DNA of 30,318 nucleotides from Hyphochytrium catenoides (taxonomy: Eukaryota; Sar; Hyphochytriomycetes; Hyphochytriales; Hyphochytriaceae). The DNA is taken from the NCBI GenBank assembly GCA_900088475.1, contig FLMG01001239.1, positions 8,990 through 39,307 on the forward strand, read 5' to 3'. The translations under genes and the position numbers were made by a program. This document shows positions 21,501 through 30,318 of this stretch, piece by piece. The first letter of the stretch is position 1. Each line of letters starts with the position of its first letter. The notes beneath the pieces were generated by a model. It had not been told where the DNA came from. It did not search any database and saw nothing but the letters and a program-made list of their open reading frames with translations.

Positions 21501-22281
21501 TGTATCTGGGGAGCAGGCCAGGGTGATGAGAAGCTTATCATAAAAGATACTAGCCGACATTGCTTCTGAATAGATAACTCACGATTTGGCTGAACAATGC
21601 CTGGGCGTATGACGGCAGGCGAGGGAGGAGGCCGCTTTCCCAGTGAGAAGCTTGCCAGTAGCTTCCTGGCGGTATCCGTCTCAGCCCCTAAGGGATCGCT
21701 AGCAGTGTCGTTAGTAAGGACGAGGGGAGAGCACCAAGCGCATGGTAGGGAGAGAGACACAGACAGAAAGGCGCAGGGACAGAATGCACCTAAAGATACG
21801 AAGAAGACTTATGCACAGAGCGAAAAGAGATCTCTCTCTTGCTCTGAACGCGGCTGTCAGCCATGTTACTTACGTGTTCACTGACAGGTTGCTAATATCC
21901 TGCATGGCTGGTCTCTCGGGATGAGTATCCGACTGTTGCAGGACAGGTTCCGCCTCATCTTCTGCTAGGGAACGCTTATCAGCCATAGATTTCCCAGGTG
22001 ACGGAGGATCTGTTCCTACCATAGCGCCAAATTTCGCCTAGATCATCCGTCATTAGCGGTAGCATTGTGGCAGAAATGGGCGCCGATGCCGCGTGTGCAG
22101 GAAAGCCTCCAGAGACATGAAGCCGACTTCGCTGCACGGCGGGACTTCGTGTCGGCGTCTGCATCAAATATAACATCTGCGAGCTGTTCAGCTCTGGGTT
22201 AGTCCCTGGATCGAACTTCTCAGCGGCAGATGGCCGTCCTGCTGCCAGACCCGCATCGGAAGATGGCGCATTAGCAGCCAT
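18501..22281 (-). CDS. Histone deacetylase, class II type, zinc-dependent
   Basis: Twelve minus-strand exons (22281–22020, 21964–21874, 21698–21583, 21505–21242, 21163–20958, 20799–20612, 20382–20285, 20044–19818, 19549–19361, 19222–19169, 19014–18902, 18726–18501) total 2034 nt, 677 residues, all phases agreeing. Residues 1–240 are Ser/Pro/Ala-rich and probably disordered. The deacetylase domain follows, from LLVYPQECLG to the end. Catalytic marks are complete: PPGHH (His374/375), FDIHHGNGT (zinc ligands Asp441, His443), ISAGFDGH (Asp575) and LEGGY (Tyr617). PPGHHSGPKG and SSGFCLLNNVAIAA resemble class II enzymes. It should remove acetyl groups from lysines of histones or other proteins. Between the zinc motif and LFASVHLYN it carries an inserted loop with YKPWLDEDD. 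A Lys-rich stretch after Tyr617 (KDKPKIKKKSSRNK) could be a nuclear localisation signal. Confidence 0.93.
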
Positions 22282-23031
22282 CTGTCTGGGTCACCCGAGA
22301 GAGCTCTCTCTCCGCAAATCCCTTTCCCCGTCTCAATTAGACGCAGACCGGGTCTCGCCTGGCACCCTTCACTTCACCCGGCTTCAATTGACAACCCACT
22401 CTCTCGTGCAGGTGCAGATTTTGACAGAGCCGCACCCGCGAGACGTTCTGACGTTCGCTACTTGTGGTTGGACCTAAAGGGAGCTCAAACTCCAGACTAC
22501 TGCTGCCTTCCAAGCTCAAACTCCAGATAACTGCTGCCTTCCAGCGCCGAGCGCGGGGCCTCAGTCTGCCAGGCTCAGGCGGCTGCTGTCTGCCCCGCCG
22601 GCTGCGGATGATGATGAGGCTGTGAGCCTGACAATTGTGATGGGCACACAGAACGCAGGCCAGCAGGTGGAGGGAAAACCGATTCAAACATGATTAAAAT
22701 ATCACAGAAATCGGTAATCAGTAATTGAGGAAAGATCTGATATGGGGAGATACTGTCCGTTAGCGGCTGTACGCGGCTTAGAGCGGCGGCGGCGTTACAT
22801 TCCAAGCCGGCCAACAGACAGAACAAGCCTCAGACTCGGACTCGTGATTTGAAGCTCTCTGGCCCATGGACCGTCGCTGGACTGTACCGCAGTTCCTTCC
22901 TGCAGGTGTCTCCGACTGCCGGCGAGCTCTTACGTGCACCGGACGCTGATCTTCAGTCACGTCTCGTGCTTCATAGATTCGAAGAGGGGAGTCAAGGCAA
23001 ACTGAGGTGATAGCAAGCAGAGGCGTCAACG
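22282..23031. promoter_or_regulatory. 750-bp divergent intergenic region between deacetylase and radial spoke gene
   Basis: Both neighbours are transcribed away from this stretch, so it should hold both promoters and 5' leaders. No TATA box is evident near either start. It contains a 31-bp tandem repeat (listed separately) and runs of GC-rich sequence. Open frames here on the minus strand have no recognisable product. Confidence 0.6.
22482..22543. repeat. 31-bp tandem duplication, two mismatches
   Basis: Two adjacent 31-nt copies, 22482–22512 and 22513–22543, begin AGCTCAAACTCCAGA and end CTGCTGCCTTCCA. They differ at two of 31 positions (GACTACTG versus GATAACTG). They lie in the divergent promoter region, 200 bp upstream of the deacetylase start and about 490 bp upstream of the radial spoke gene. 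Confidence 0.9.
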
Positions 23032-25361
23032 ATGGACGTTCAATACCTGAAGGAGAACGTGGCTGGTGTCCTTACCAAGGCCCTCGTGCAGGTTGCTATC
23101 GAGCAACCGGAGGATGCCGTTGACTTTGTAGGCAACTATCTCCTGAAATATGTAGAGAAGCAAGAGCGAGACCAAAAGGTGATAGAACAGCTTACTAAGC
23201 TGGGAAAGGTGCTAAGGCTAACGATGATTTTGACACAGCTCAAGGAGCTGATTGCTGAAGAGGATGAGCTCATCAAGAGTCTGGAGGCCAGGAAGCTGAA
23301 GGCCATGGAAGAGGAAGACGCAAAACAGAAGCTGAACCAGGAGGTATGTTAGGAGATTGTCCACGGCGAAAGCCCTTTAATATTCTGAAGCGAGTCTGTC
23401 CGACAGATGCAAACCGAAGAAGAGTCTATGAAGCAGTTGCTGTTCTCGCTCACCAACGAGCAAGAGATGTACGAGCAAGTCCTTAAGCTAGTCAAAAAGC
23501 GTACTGGAGCCTCAAGCACATATATTGGTGAGATGATGAAGGTCCCAGACGAGCCAGAATCCCAGGCTTTAGTGTGGATCTCCGCCTCTGAGGACAACCA
23601 GTTCCTTGTTGGGAAGACGCTAGTGAACGAAGGAGTGACGTTCGATCTTTTCAAAGAAGTTGAGGATCAGACTGCAAAGGTAAGCGCCCTTCTCATTCTT
23701 TGCTCGTGGTTGCTTTTCCCTTTGAGGCTTCAGCTGTGTCTCCACTCTTCCAGATCTCTCTTCCTAGATCCTGGGCAATCCATCCTCCTGTACTGCTCGC
23801 TTCTTCTTCCAGGCTCTCTCGTATTCCCTCCCCTCTTTTTTTTCTCTCTCTCTCAATGTGCTCACCTACGTTCCGGATGGCTAATTCTTGCAATCTGCCT
23901 CTCTTCTCGCCGCCCACATGTTAGCCCAACGAAGACGGCACTCGACCGATGATCCTGCCCTCACATATACAGATCCCGAATGTGATGCGAGAGCCGCGGA
24001 TGAAGTTCTACAGATTCCCTCGTCTGGGTGCCTATCTCACAGTCCCTATCTCTTATAACTCGTTCCTTCAGCCAGAGGCATTCGATACACCGGCAGAGTC
24101 ACAGGTAGGGAATTCTTTCAGTGAAGCAGGATCCGATCTTACTTCTTATACCTATCATTCTAACCGCACTGGAGGCTGTTCCAATCGCGCCTCAATAGTC
24201 TAGGGCCCCTCCGCGTTCTCAGACTCGCTCTTCTCATTTGCTTTCTCTGTCAATTCGCGTCATTTCTTGCTCATCTTTCCAACCGCTTCTACCCTTTGTT
24301 GCCCTGAGGGGAGCCGCTGCACTGTTCCTCTAACTTCCCAACTTCCTAACCTGCCGACAGCCGGATAAGGACCCCAATGCCCCGCCTGGCCAGGCTGTCA
24401 GGAGGAATTTGGTTCTTGCTCTGGACTCCATGGGGCAAGCCCGAGACTTCACAACAGAAGAGGTTTCCTTCGTGAAGAAGTGGTCGACTTTCCTATCTCA
24501 AGCTCTAGAGAGGGCCGACACCGCAGCGTTCATGGATGAAAGCACGAGAAGAGCTGAACAATTGGCTAAGCAACAGGCGCTGGCAAGTGATCTTGCTCTC
24601 AAGAAGGCCACGATCGAGGAGGTAGGTGGAACCATCGCTCTTCCTGGGGCTACTATCTTCCATTACTGTCTGAGATATCTAAGCCATGCTGTTTCTACCG
24701 TTAATGGCGCTCGTTCTAGATGATCTTCAGTTCTCTTGAAAGCTATCTTGTTTACGCGATACTTGGCCACCTTAGTTGACTCGCCACTCTGCCACCTCTC
24801 CCATGACTTCTTCAGGAGGACCAGAAAGCCATGGAAGCAGCCGGAGAGCTCTCGGACGTCGCTAAGCAGCTTCTCCAGGCTCAGAACAAGTTAAACCAAG
24901 CCAAGGCAATGCTCCAGGCCATCATCTCTTCAGATTGTATGGAGCCTTTCCTATCTAGAGTGCCTCCCAAGGACCCGGTGCCAAAGATTATGGACTGTAC
25001 GGCCCAACTCCTTCAAAAGGCGCAGCCCTCGCTCTATTGTCCTATCTCACATAAACCCAAGCACGAGAGCTTGCGTTCTCTTTTCCAAACGGAGCAGCTA
25101 TTTTCCGCCATGGCACAGCTTTCTGAGCCTCTTCCGGGGACAATGAATGCGGCCTTTCTAGAAAGTCTCAAGGCGAAGATGGACGAAGTTGACTTGGCTG
25201 CAGCCACAGGTGCCATTCCTTTGAGCCCGTTCATCCACGAGTGGAACTTGGCGGTAGTGGGGCTGGTAGAGGCTCTGATGGCAAAGAAAGCTGCAGAAGA
25301 GGAAGAAGCAGCTGCAGCAGCAGCAGCCGCAGAGGCTAAGGAGAGTGAGGCTGAAGAATGA
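23032..25361 (+). CDS. Radial spoke protein 2-like (Dpy-30 motif plus GAF domain)
   Basis: Five exons, 23032–23343, 23407–23679, 23925–24104, 24361–24621 and 24816–25361, all phase 0, encode 523 residues. Residues 1–45 (YLKENVAGVLTKALVQVAIE, then QPEDAVDFVGNYLLKYVE) are a Dpy-30/RIIa-like dimerisation motif, which in cilia binds the amphipathic helix of RSP3. A charged coiled coil follows to about 125. Residues about 118–300 read as a GAF domain (…LVKKRTGASSTYIGEM…, …RLGAYLTVPISY…, …RNLVLALDSMG…), then more coiled coil and a C-terminal helical region ending in Ala/Glu repeats. Dpy-30 plus GAF is the architecture of Chlamydomonas RSP2. It implies a motile axoneme. A 30-nt segment in exon 1 (23208–23237) could be a retained mini-intron. 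Confidence 0.85.
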
Positions 25362-25788
25362 TGTCAGGCGGTTATCACGATAACGTAGGCGCAGATGGAG
25401 ATGGGAGTGGGTTCCGCATACACACAAGACAGGTTCGTAGGAGCTGACCGTCGTAAAGATTTCTGTAGGAGATAGTCAAGTGACCTGAAGCAGCAGGGAG
25501 AAAGGAGTGATATCTGGAGAAAGACGTGTTGCCATGTGAAAGTTTGGTCTGATTGAGCTAGCCGCTCGGGAGTGCTTTGCACTCTACTGTACAGTACCAT
25601 CTATGGCCTATAAATACATCCGGCGCTGCACGCGCGTAGCTTTTACTTTCTAAAGCCCTTCCTCTCTCTCATCATGCCGTCCGTTCGTATCTCTCGTTCA
25701 CCGCGATATCGTGGTGAAAGGCTGCAATTTACATTCTTCATCGTCTCTTGTTGCCGTGTTGGCTCTCAAGCTAACTGGCTTGGATGCC
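25362..25788. other. Convergent 3' gap with a TATA-like sequence
   Basis: This gap separates the 3' ends of the radial spoke gene (+) and the coiled-coil gene (–). At 25608–25615 there is TATAAATA on the plus strand, followed about 60 bp later by a C/T-rich stretch and ATG 25674 in a 65-codon frame. That frame runs antisense through the last exon of the minus-strand gene, and its second half looks random, so no gene is called. Confidence 0.4.
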
Positions 25789-26882
25789 TCAGAGGGAGGG
25801 AGCAGCAAGAATGTCGAGAAGTTCCTCCTGGGCGGAGGCTAGCGATCGCTCCCATTCTGCTACTTTCTTAAGATTGTTCGCTATGAGCTCATTCTTCACC
25901 CGCAGCTCCTCCTGCAACTCCTCTATTTCCTACAGGACGAAGAACATAGCATGTGAGAATAGATGAAGGATTTCTCTCTTTTTCTTTCTTTCTCTGTCTC
26001 CCTGTCGCGTGCCTTCTCTCTCTTCCTCACTCTCTGGTCTAGCCTTCTGGTTAGGTCAGTGGATAGGCCAATGGGGCAAACGTGAACGGCTTAGAGGATG
26101 AGACGGCAACGTTTGATATCAAAAAACTGAAGATTGAGAGCAAGCACGAATGAAACACTGTGAGCGAGCGTAAGAGAAAGACGGATAGAGACTTCAGGAC
26201 GTCTCCGTAAGGTGGATCTTACCATCTGCAAGGCCGTCTTAGGATTGACTCCTAACTTCTGCTGTGTGGAGATAAAATATGTCTCCAGATCCTTCGCATA
26301 CTGGGTGTACCGGGAAAAGTAACCCTCCAGCTCTAACGAAAAGGTGAAGATTTAGCCAAAACTGGTATCGCGACAAGGCGGCCGACCACTGACCTGTTAG
26401 GTCCTGATGCTGGCCAGGGAGCTGAGGCTCCGGAACTTGAGGGAAGTTTACGTGAGGCGCTGCAATGGCAAGCGCAGCCCCGAAGACTTTGTTCATCTCG
26501 GCAGCCAGGTTAAGCAGCTTGGCCTGGTCCGCTTGAGCCTCTGCTTGCGACAACATCCTGTGCCTAACGTGTCCACGTTGCGCCTTTCGGAGAGGTCCCG
26601 GCCCGTCAAGACAGTGATAAAATCCTTGACCTGTAGGGAGATGACCTAGTGCCTCTCTCGCCACTACGGCCCTTGAAGCACAGTCTCTATGGCTTTCCAG
26701 GCAGGTCGAGAACCCGTGAAAGGCCCTTTAGCTGGCTTCTCAGCACAGAAGAAAGACGCTGTTGGACTGAAGGAAGACAGCGCCGTTCCTGCCTTTGAAG
26801 CTTCCTCAGAAGGTTCCTCTTCTCCAACATAAAGACAACCAAAAGCGCCAAAAGGAGGAAGGTTGACTGGGCAAAAGAACAT
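25789..26882 (-). CDS. Coiled-coil protein resembling Mediator subunit 28
   Basis: Secure minus-strand exons are 26332–26223 and 25929–25789. Upstream, 26882–26682, 26630–26577 and 26538–26394 give a phase-consistent chain of 216 residues, but it needs a weak GTGCTT donor and a 38-nt intron, so the middle is uncertain. The C-terminal half (YAKDLETYFISTQQKLGV, then EIEELQEELRVKNELIANNL and KKVAEWERSL) matches the spacing of MED28: a helix with two aromatic residues, then ELxxEL.xKxxLxxxxxxKxxxW. MED28 sits in the head of the Mediator complex that links activators to RNA polymerase II. The N-terminus (MFFCPVNLPPFGAFGCLYVG) is Phe/Gly/Pro-rich and unassigned. A coiled-coil nucleoporin of the Nup54/58 group is the main alternative. 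Confidence 0.45.
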
Positions 26883-27328
26883 TACTTGCTTTTTTTATAG
26901 AAAAATAGCTTATTAGGTTATATGCCTCAAGAGAATACCATTTACTTTACCCTCTATAGCCTTTATATGAGAATATCTCAGGCTGGCGCTTGCAATGAGA
27001 GGCTTTTCTTTTGTTTGAGTGAGTGAACCCTCATCTCTTTGCGTTCTTCCCATCGGTTTTCGTCATCGCTCAGCAGGTCGTCGGCAGCCGTCCTGCTGCT
27101 CTGGTGGAGCAGTGCAGCGAGGGTCCAGGCCTGCTGTCAGTGTCCAGAAGCCAGGGCGGTCTGCATGATGAGAAGCTGGGTACGGGAACCAACGAACTTT
27201 GGCCAATCATGGTGACTGACGCGGCAGTGACTGTTTATCGCGGTTGAGGACCCAAAGGTTATGGTGGCCAAGTGACAGATCTCCACTACCTATAGCTCCA
27301 TCACCCTACCTGAGGTTGCTACCTTCAG
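26883..27328. other. Upstream region, possible unresolved 5' exons
   Basis: An AT-rich promoter-like stretch (26883–26970) is shared with the start of the minus-strand coiled-coil gene. Downstream, two overlapping plus-strand frames between about 27040 and 27190 look partly coding: one is Leu/Trp-rich followed by Cys (AAVLLLWWSSAARVQACCQC), like a signal peptide, and the other is more neutral. Neither connects in phase to the membrane exon at 27329 by a splice pair I could identify. Confidence 0.3.
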
Positions 27329-27538
27329 CGTGAATCTCCACACATGTTTGAGAAGGACGAGACGCCAAGAGAAACAGAAATCACTGGCTCATCTTCATGG
27401 CCCGGCGGGGAGTGGTACATTATTGGCGCCGCTTCGGTGGTGGTCTTCCTGCTGATAGCGCTCGGGTACAGGTCCGGCAGCAAGTTCTATAGACAGGTCG
27501 GAGCAGCAGGTCACGCTGGTTACTCTCCAATCCCTTAA
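27329..27538 (+). CDS. Terminal exon of a small single-pass membrane protein
   Basis: After an acceptor ACCTTCAG at 27321–27328 a frame runs 69 codons to TAA: RESPHMFEKDETPRETEITG, a short Ser/Trp/Gly segment, a membrane helix (YIIGAASVVVFLLIALGY) and a basic Ser/Lys/Arg tail ending AGYSPIP. This is the layout of the last exon of a type I membrane protein with a short cytosolic tail. The 5' exons are not resolved. Alternatively translation starts at the internal ATG (27344), giving a complete 64-residue protein. No family recognised. Confidence 0.5.
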   Translation, partial: RESPHMFEKDETPRETEITGSSSWPGGEWYIIGAASVVVFLLIALGYRSGSKFYRQVGAAGHAGYSPIP

Positions 27539-28119
27539 GTCTTTGGAAGAAGGACCGGCGATGTCGATGGATAACACAGCTGGCTTCAGATGACCCATCT
27601 GACGCTAGCTACTACTCGCATGCACGGCGTCCTCCCAACCTAGCCCTTGTTGGAGGTAGAAGAGCCTGGCTACGTTGAGACGTCCTATATGAACATCCAG
27701 ACTGGGCTCTCGATGGGCTGCAGGTTAGCTCAAGGATCGCTGTAGAAGTTGCACTTCCAGTCTGCAGTAGGAGCAAGGACAGTCCTGGTGAGGGTAGTAA
27801 AGGCTAAATTGATAGCTTTATCAATCGGAAGCTAGACGCCTAGAGCAGGACAAGCGAGCCAAGGTAAGGCATCTCGATAATAGCTAGGACCTTAAGTCTT
27901 TCCCGTTTTCGAAAGGAAGGGCCAAATCAGCTTTCTTCTCTCTCTCGCCGAGTAGATATCACTTAGCACTTGAGAGGAGAAAAACTACGGACGGGCTGGC
28001 AAGTGATCATGATAAAAGCGACTACTTATCAACATAGAATATCTAAACGACTCTCTCGTGTACCCATATCTCTCTCAGCGGCGGTCACCTTCTTGGTCTC
28101 CCGCGGCAAAAATTTATCA
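27539..28119. other. Convergent intergenic stretch, no gene seen
   Basis: This stretch lies between the stop codons of two convergent genes. No frame shows protein-like composition, and there is no repeat or RNA gene that I can recognise. Confidence 0.5.
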
Positions 28120-29913
28120 TTAAGCTCTCCCGTTCATTGAAGAATGTGCCCTAGCGGCTTGTTCCTCCTTCCTTGCCTTTTCAATGCCATCCAGGTTGAT
28201 CTCTGAAAGCAGTGCTGGATCATTATTTACAGATTTGAACATCGCCGGGTCGAAGATGCCGTTTGGTGCAAGGAACTTCGCCATCCGGTCGATGGCGATG
28301 ACAGCGAGTACAGTCTGTACATACGCGTCCACCAAGTCATCCAAGCCCATTCCTAGTGTGTTAAAGTCCTTACGGTCCATCAGAAGCAGACGGCCGCTTT
28401 CAGTATCGAAGAGTCCTTCGCCCTTCTTCACGCTAAGATTCGTGCCTAGCATCTCCCAGGATGTCGGACCATTCGGGTCTAATCTATCGGCAAGAGGTGC
28501 ACGAGCTCTTCTTGCATAGATTCCAACGGGTTTAAAGCCTCCATCGGAGAGAGGATCACTGCTAACCATCATCCTAAGGTCTGCTACGAATATGTTGCCC
28601 TTCTTGTCCGGCATTGTGCCTGTGTGATACATCTTCCGGGTAGGTCCGGGCCCGTCGAATAAGTGTGAAGACCACTTGTGGTTGCTGATAAGAGATTGAA
28701 CAATAAAGAGATCGTACTTCTGATCTTTCTCCTTCTCAATGAACTCCTCCAGCTCTCTCTCGTTGGTGATAGTGTAGACGCCCTGGCCTGCATTGCTGTA
28801 AGGAATTTTCACCACTGCGTGTCCTCCAAGCCTCCGGACCCACTCGGGAATAGCCTCAAATTTGACGTCACGAATGGTCAGAGGGGTACGAATGCGAAGG
28901 CCTGATGCTTGAAGCTCTACGTTGTAATTATCGTAGGCTTTAGCTGCCACCATTTTGTTCCTGCCGCCTGCCAAGCAAGATATAGAAGGGTTGGCAATAA
29001 GGGTCTTCGTATGAAGAGGAATGCGACACCATGGTCTCTGTGTCACATAGCGCCAAGCAGCGCGGATAGGTCTCCAGCCTTGCTTCCCAGAGCTCGTCTC
29101 CAGGGGATTTCGGATGTATAAGACGCCATCCACAAACTTCGTCATTGCCTGGTCCTCGCCAGCTAAAAAGCGATCGTCTATGCAAGGGACCAAATAGACA
29201 CTCTCGTTGGTTAGGTCAGCTAAGGCGGCCGCGTAGCCGGAGGCTTCCATGTAGTTCTTGTCATAAATGACGGCGAGCTCGCCATTGGGCAGCGAACCAT
29301 CGGCTTCTCTCTTGCGAAGCACGGGCATGAATGTCCGCTGCAGCAATATCCGATAACCGCCTTCTTCTTCCATTTCCTCAAAGAGTGGAGTGCTCTTTTG
29401 GCCGGAAGCACAAGTGTTCGTCTCGATAACCACCATATCCCGCCGTCCTAGCTCGCTGGTGGTATGCATGAGGTCGCATCCTGCCCAGAGCATGTACTGG
29501 GGCCGGTAAGAGAGAGCTTCGTGAAGTACAACGGGGTCAACTTCAGGGTGATTATGGCAAAACCGCTTGCAGATCCGCTCTTTGGAGAGGCCCATGAAGT
29601 ACCGCACTGTTGGATGAATCTGGGAGTTCAAAGCACGAGGGTAGAAGTGCCGCTCTGGCTCGAAGGTGTTTGCTTTGACGATTTCGAAGGGTAGCTTGGC
29701 CTTTTTAGGACTTGCTGGGCCTGCAGCATCGGATCCCATAGGACTAGTCACCGATGTATCTCGAGGTTGCCCATCTTTGATCTCCAGATGGCCGTCAGAC
29801 TCAATTCCTGTCTTCAGGATCTTTTGGGGCCGGGATGAAGAGGTGGGACTGACCGGCCGTCCAGATTTGGTCTCTACAGGTTCTAAGACCATCATTCCAC
29901 CTTCGGTTGACAC
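28120..29913 (-). CDS. ATP-grasp-like protein of unknown substrate, intronless
   Basis: One continuous frame of 597 residues, with ATG at 29913 and stop at 28120–28122. Residues 1–75 are polar, Ser/Pro-rich and probably disordered. The rest has features of the ATP-grasp fold: VVIETNTCASGQKS near residue 160, then GHAVVKIPYSNAGQGVYTIT (nucleotide-binding strand and Gly-rich loop), LFIVQSLI (hinge strand), FVADLRMMVSS and a late MLGTNLSV and LLLMDRKDFNTLGMGLDDLV. ATP-grasp enzymes join a carboxylate to an amine or thiol through an acyl-phosphate; the substrate here cannot be told. Tyr/Asn/Ser-rich segments and an internal RRARAPLADR are conserved-looking but unassigned. It is the only long gene here without introns apart from the DUF1348 gene, which raises the possibility of transfer or retroposition. 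Confidence 0.7.
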   Translation of the reverse strand: MSTEGGMMVLEPVETKSGRPVSPTSSSRPQKILKTGIESDGHLEIKDGQPRDTSVTSPMGSDAAGPASPKKAKLPFEIVKANTFEPERHFYPRALNSQIHPTVRYFMGLSKERICKRFCHNHPEVDPVVLHEALSYRPQYMLWAGCDLMHTTSELGRRDMVVIETNTCASGQKSTPLFEEMEEEGGYRILLQRTFMPVLRKREADGSLPNGELAVIYDKNYMEASGYAAALADLTNESVYLVPCIDDRFLAGEDQAMTKFVDGVLYIRNPLETSSGKQGWRPIRAAWRYVTQRPWCRIPLHTKTLIANPSISCLAGGRNKMVAAKAYDNYNVELQASGLRIRTPLTIRDVKFEAIPEWVRRLGGHAVVKIPYSNAGQGVYTITNERELEEFIEKEKDQKYDLFIVQSLISNHKWSSHLFDGPGPTRKMYHTGTMPDKKGNIFVADLRMMVSSDPLSDGGFKPVGIYARRARAPLADRLDPNGPTSWEMLGTNLSVKKGEGLFDTESGRLLLMDRKDFNTLGMGLDDLVDAYVQTVLAVIAIDRMAKFLAPNGIFDPAMFKSVNNDPALLSEINLDGIEKARKEEQAARAHSSMNGRA

Positions 29914-30318
29914 TTTCAGGTGCCTCTGCGCTGATTGCGTTCTTTCCTTCCAAGCGAAGCGAGAAAGCTCAATCTAGAGTATAAATCGCCAACTGTCTAC
30001 TATTCTTTTCCTGGTAACAGACGTTCCAGTGTGATTCACTTGATGAGAACGAGCTGCTTGTCTCCTAATACCAGCGTTCACGTCGGTAAACCATATAAAG
30101 ATAAAAGGGACCAGCACCCGCTGGCAGGCGCAGTGACCGAGCAAAGGATCCTCTGCGAAGGACAAGGTTATCTTACGAGAAAAACTCTTGGCGTTCAGTG
30201 CTACACAGTTCTCACGCTGCTCCTACTTTATAGATGGCAGGAGAGTTCCAAAACGTCCTCCGGGTTCTTATCCAGACCCTGACCAGTGCCGGAGAATCAG
30301 ATGTGAAGGCAGGAGCAA
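29914..30318. other. 5' region of the ATP-grasp gene and beyond
   Basis: No gene is supported. The region must contain the promoter of the minus-strand ATP-grasp gene. A 115-codon plus-strand frame (29935–30282) and the minus-strand frame 29974–30165 have shuffled composition. The last bases may begin another gene beyond the window. Confidence 0.45.

Noticed and set aside
25674-25871. Plus-strand frame downstream of a TATAAATA sequence
   Set aside because: It runs antisense through the last exon of the coiled-coil gene and loses protein-like composition after about 20 codons.

Overview
The window is nuclear DNA from an intron-rich eukaryote. Most genes are split by GT–AG introns of about 60–290 nt with GTAAG-type donors, gene order is mixed, and no operons are seen. 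A radial-spoke-2-like protein implies an organism that builds motile cilia or flagella. An intronless gene of strongly bacterial type and the general gene set point to a single-celled protist or alga; the sequence alone does not place it further. All exon models were built by hand from splice signals, reading phase and family motifs.

Layout. 1–817: 3' part of an RBR/IBR zinc-finger gene (+), cut by the window edge. 818–5542: mostly non-coding, with an intronless DUF1348/NTF2-like gene (3469–4077, +) and small candidates at 1452–1798 (–) and 3241–3396 (+). 5543–5680: another small candidate. 6495–8365: five-exon purple-acid-phosphatase-like secreted metallophosphatase (+). 8366–10175: no convincing gene. 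10176–11211: four-exon acidic single-pass membrane protein (+). 11284–12098: tentative multi-exon small gene (+), tail to tail with a ten-exon multi-pass membrane protein (14475–12182, –). 14585–18095: eleven-exon Na+/H+ exchanger (+), convergent with a twelve-exon class II-type histone deacetylase (22281–18501, –). A 750-bp divergent promoter region separates the deacetylase from the five-exon radial-spoke-2-like gene (23032–25361, +). 25789–26882: coiled-coil protein resembling Mediator subunit 28 (–). 27329–27538: terminal exon of a small membrane protein (+). 28120–29913: intronless 597-residue ATP-grasp-like protein (–).

The genes form no single pathway; they cover housekeeping and cell-biology roles (ion exchange, chromatin, transcription, cilium, phosphate hydrolysis). 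The most unusual features are the two long intronless genes in an otherwise heavily spliced region, several candidate introns of only about 18–38 nt, a ten-exon membrane protein of no recognised family, and short tandem duplications in intergenic or 3'-terminal positions. I saw no tRNA, rRNA, CRISPR array or recognisable transposon.
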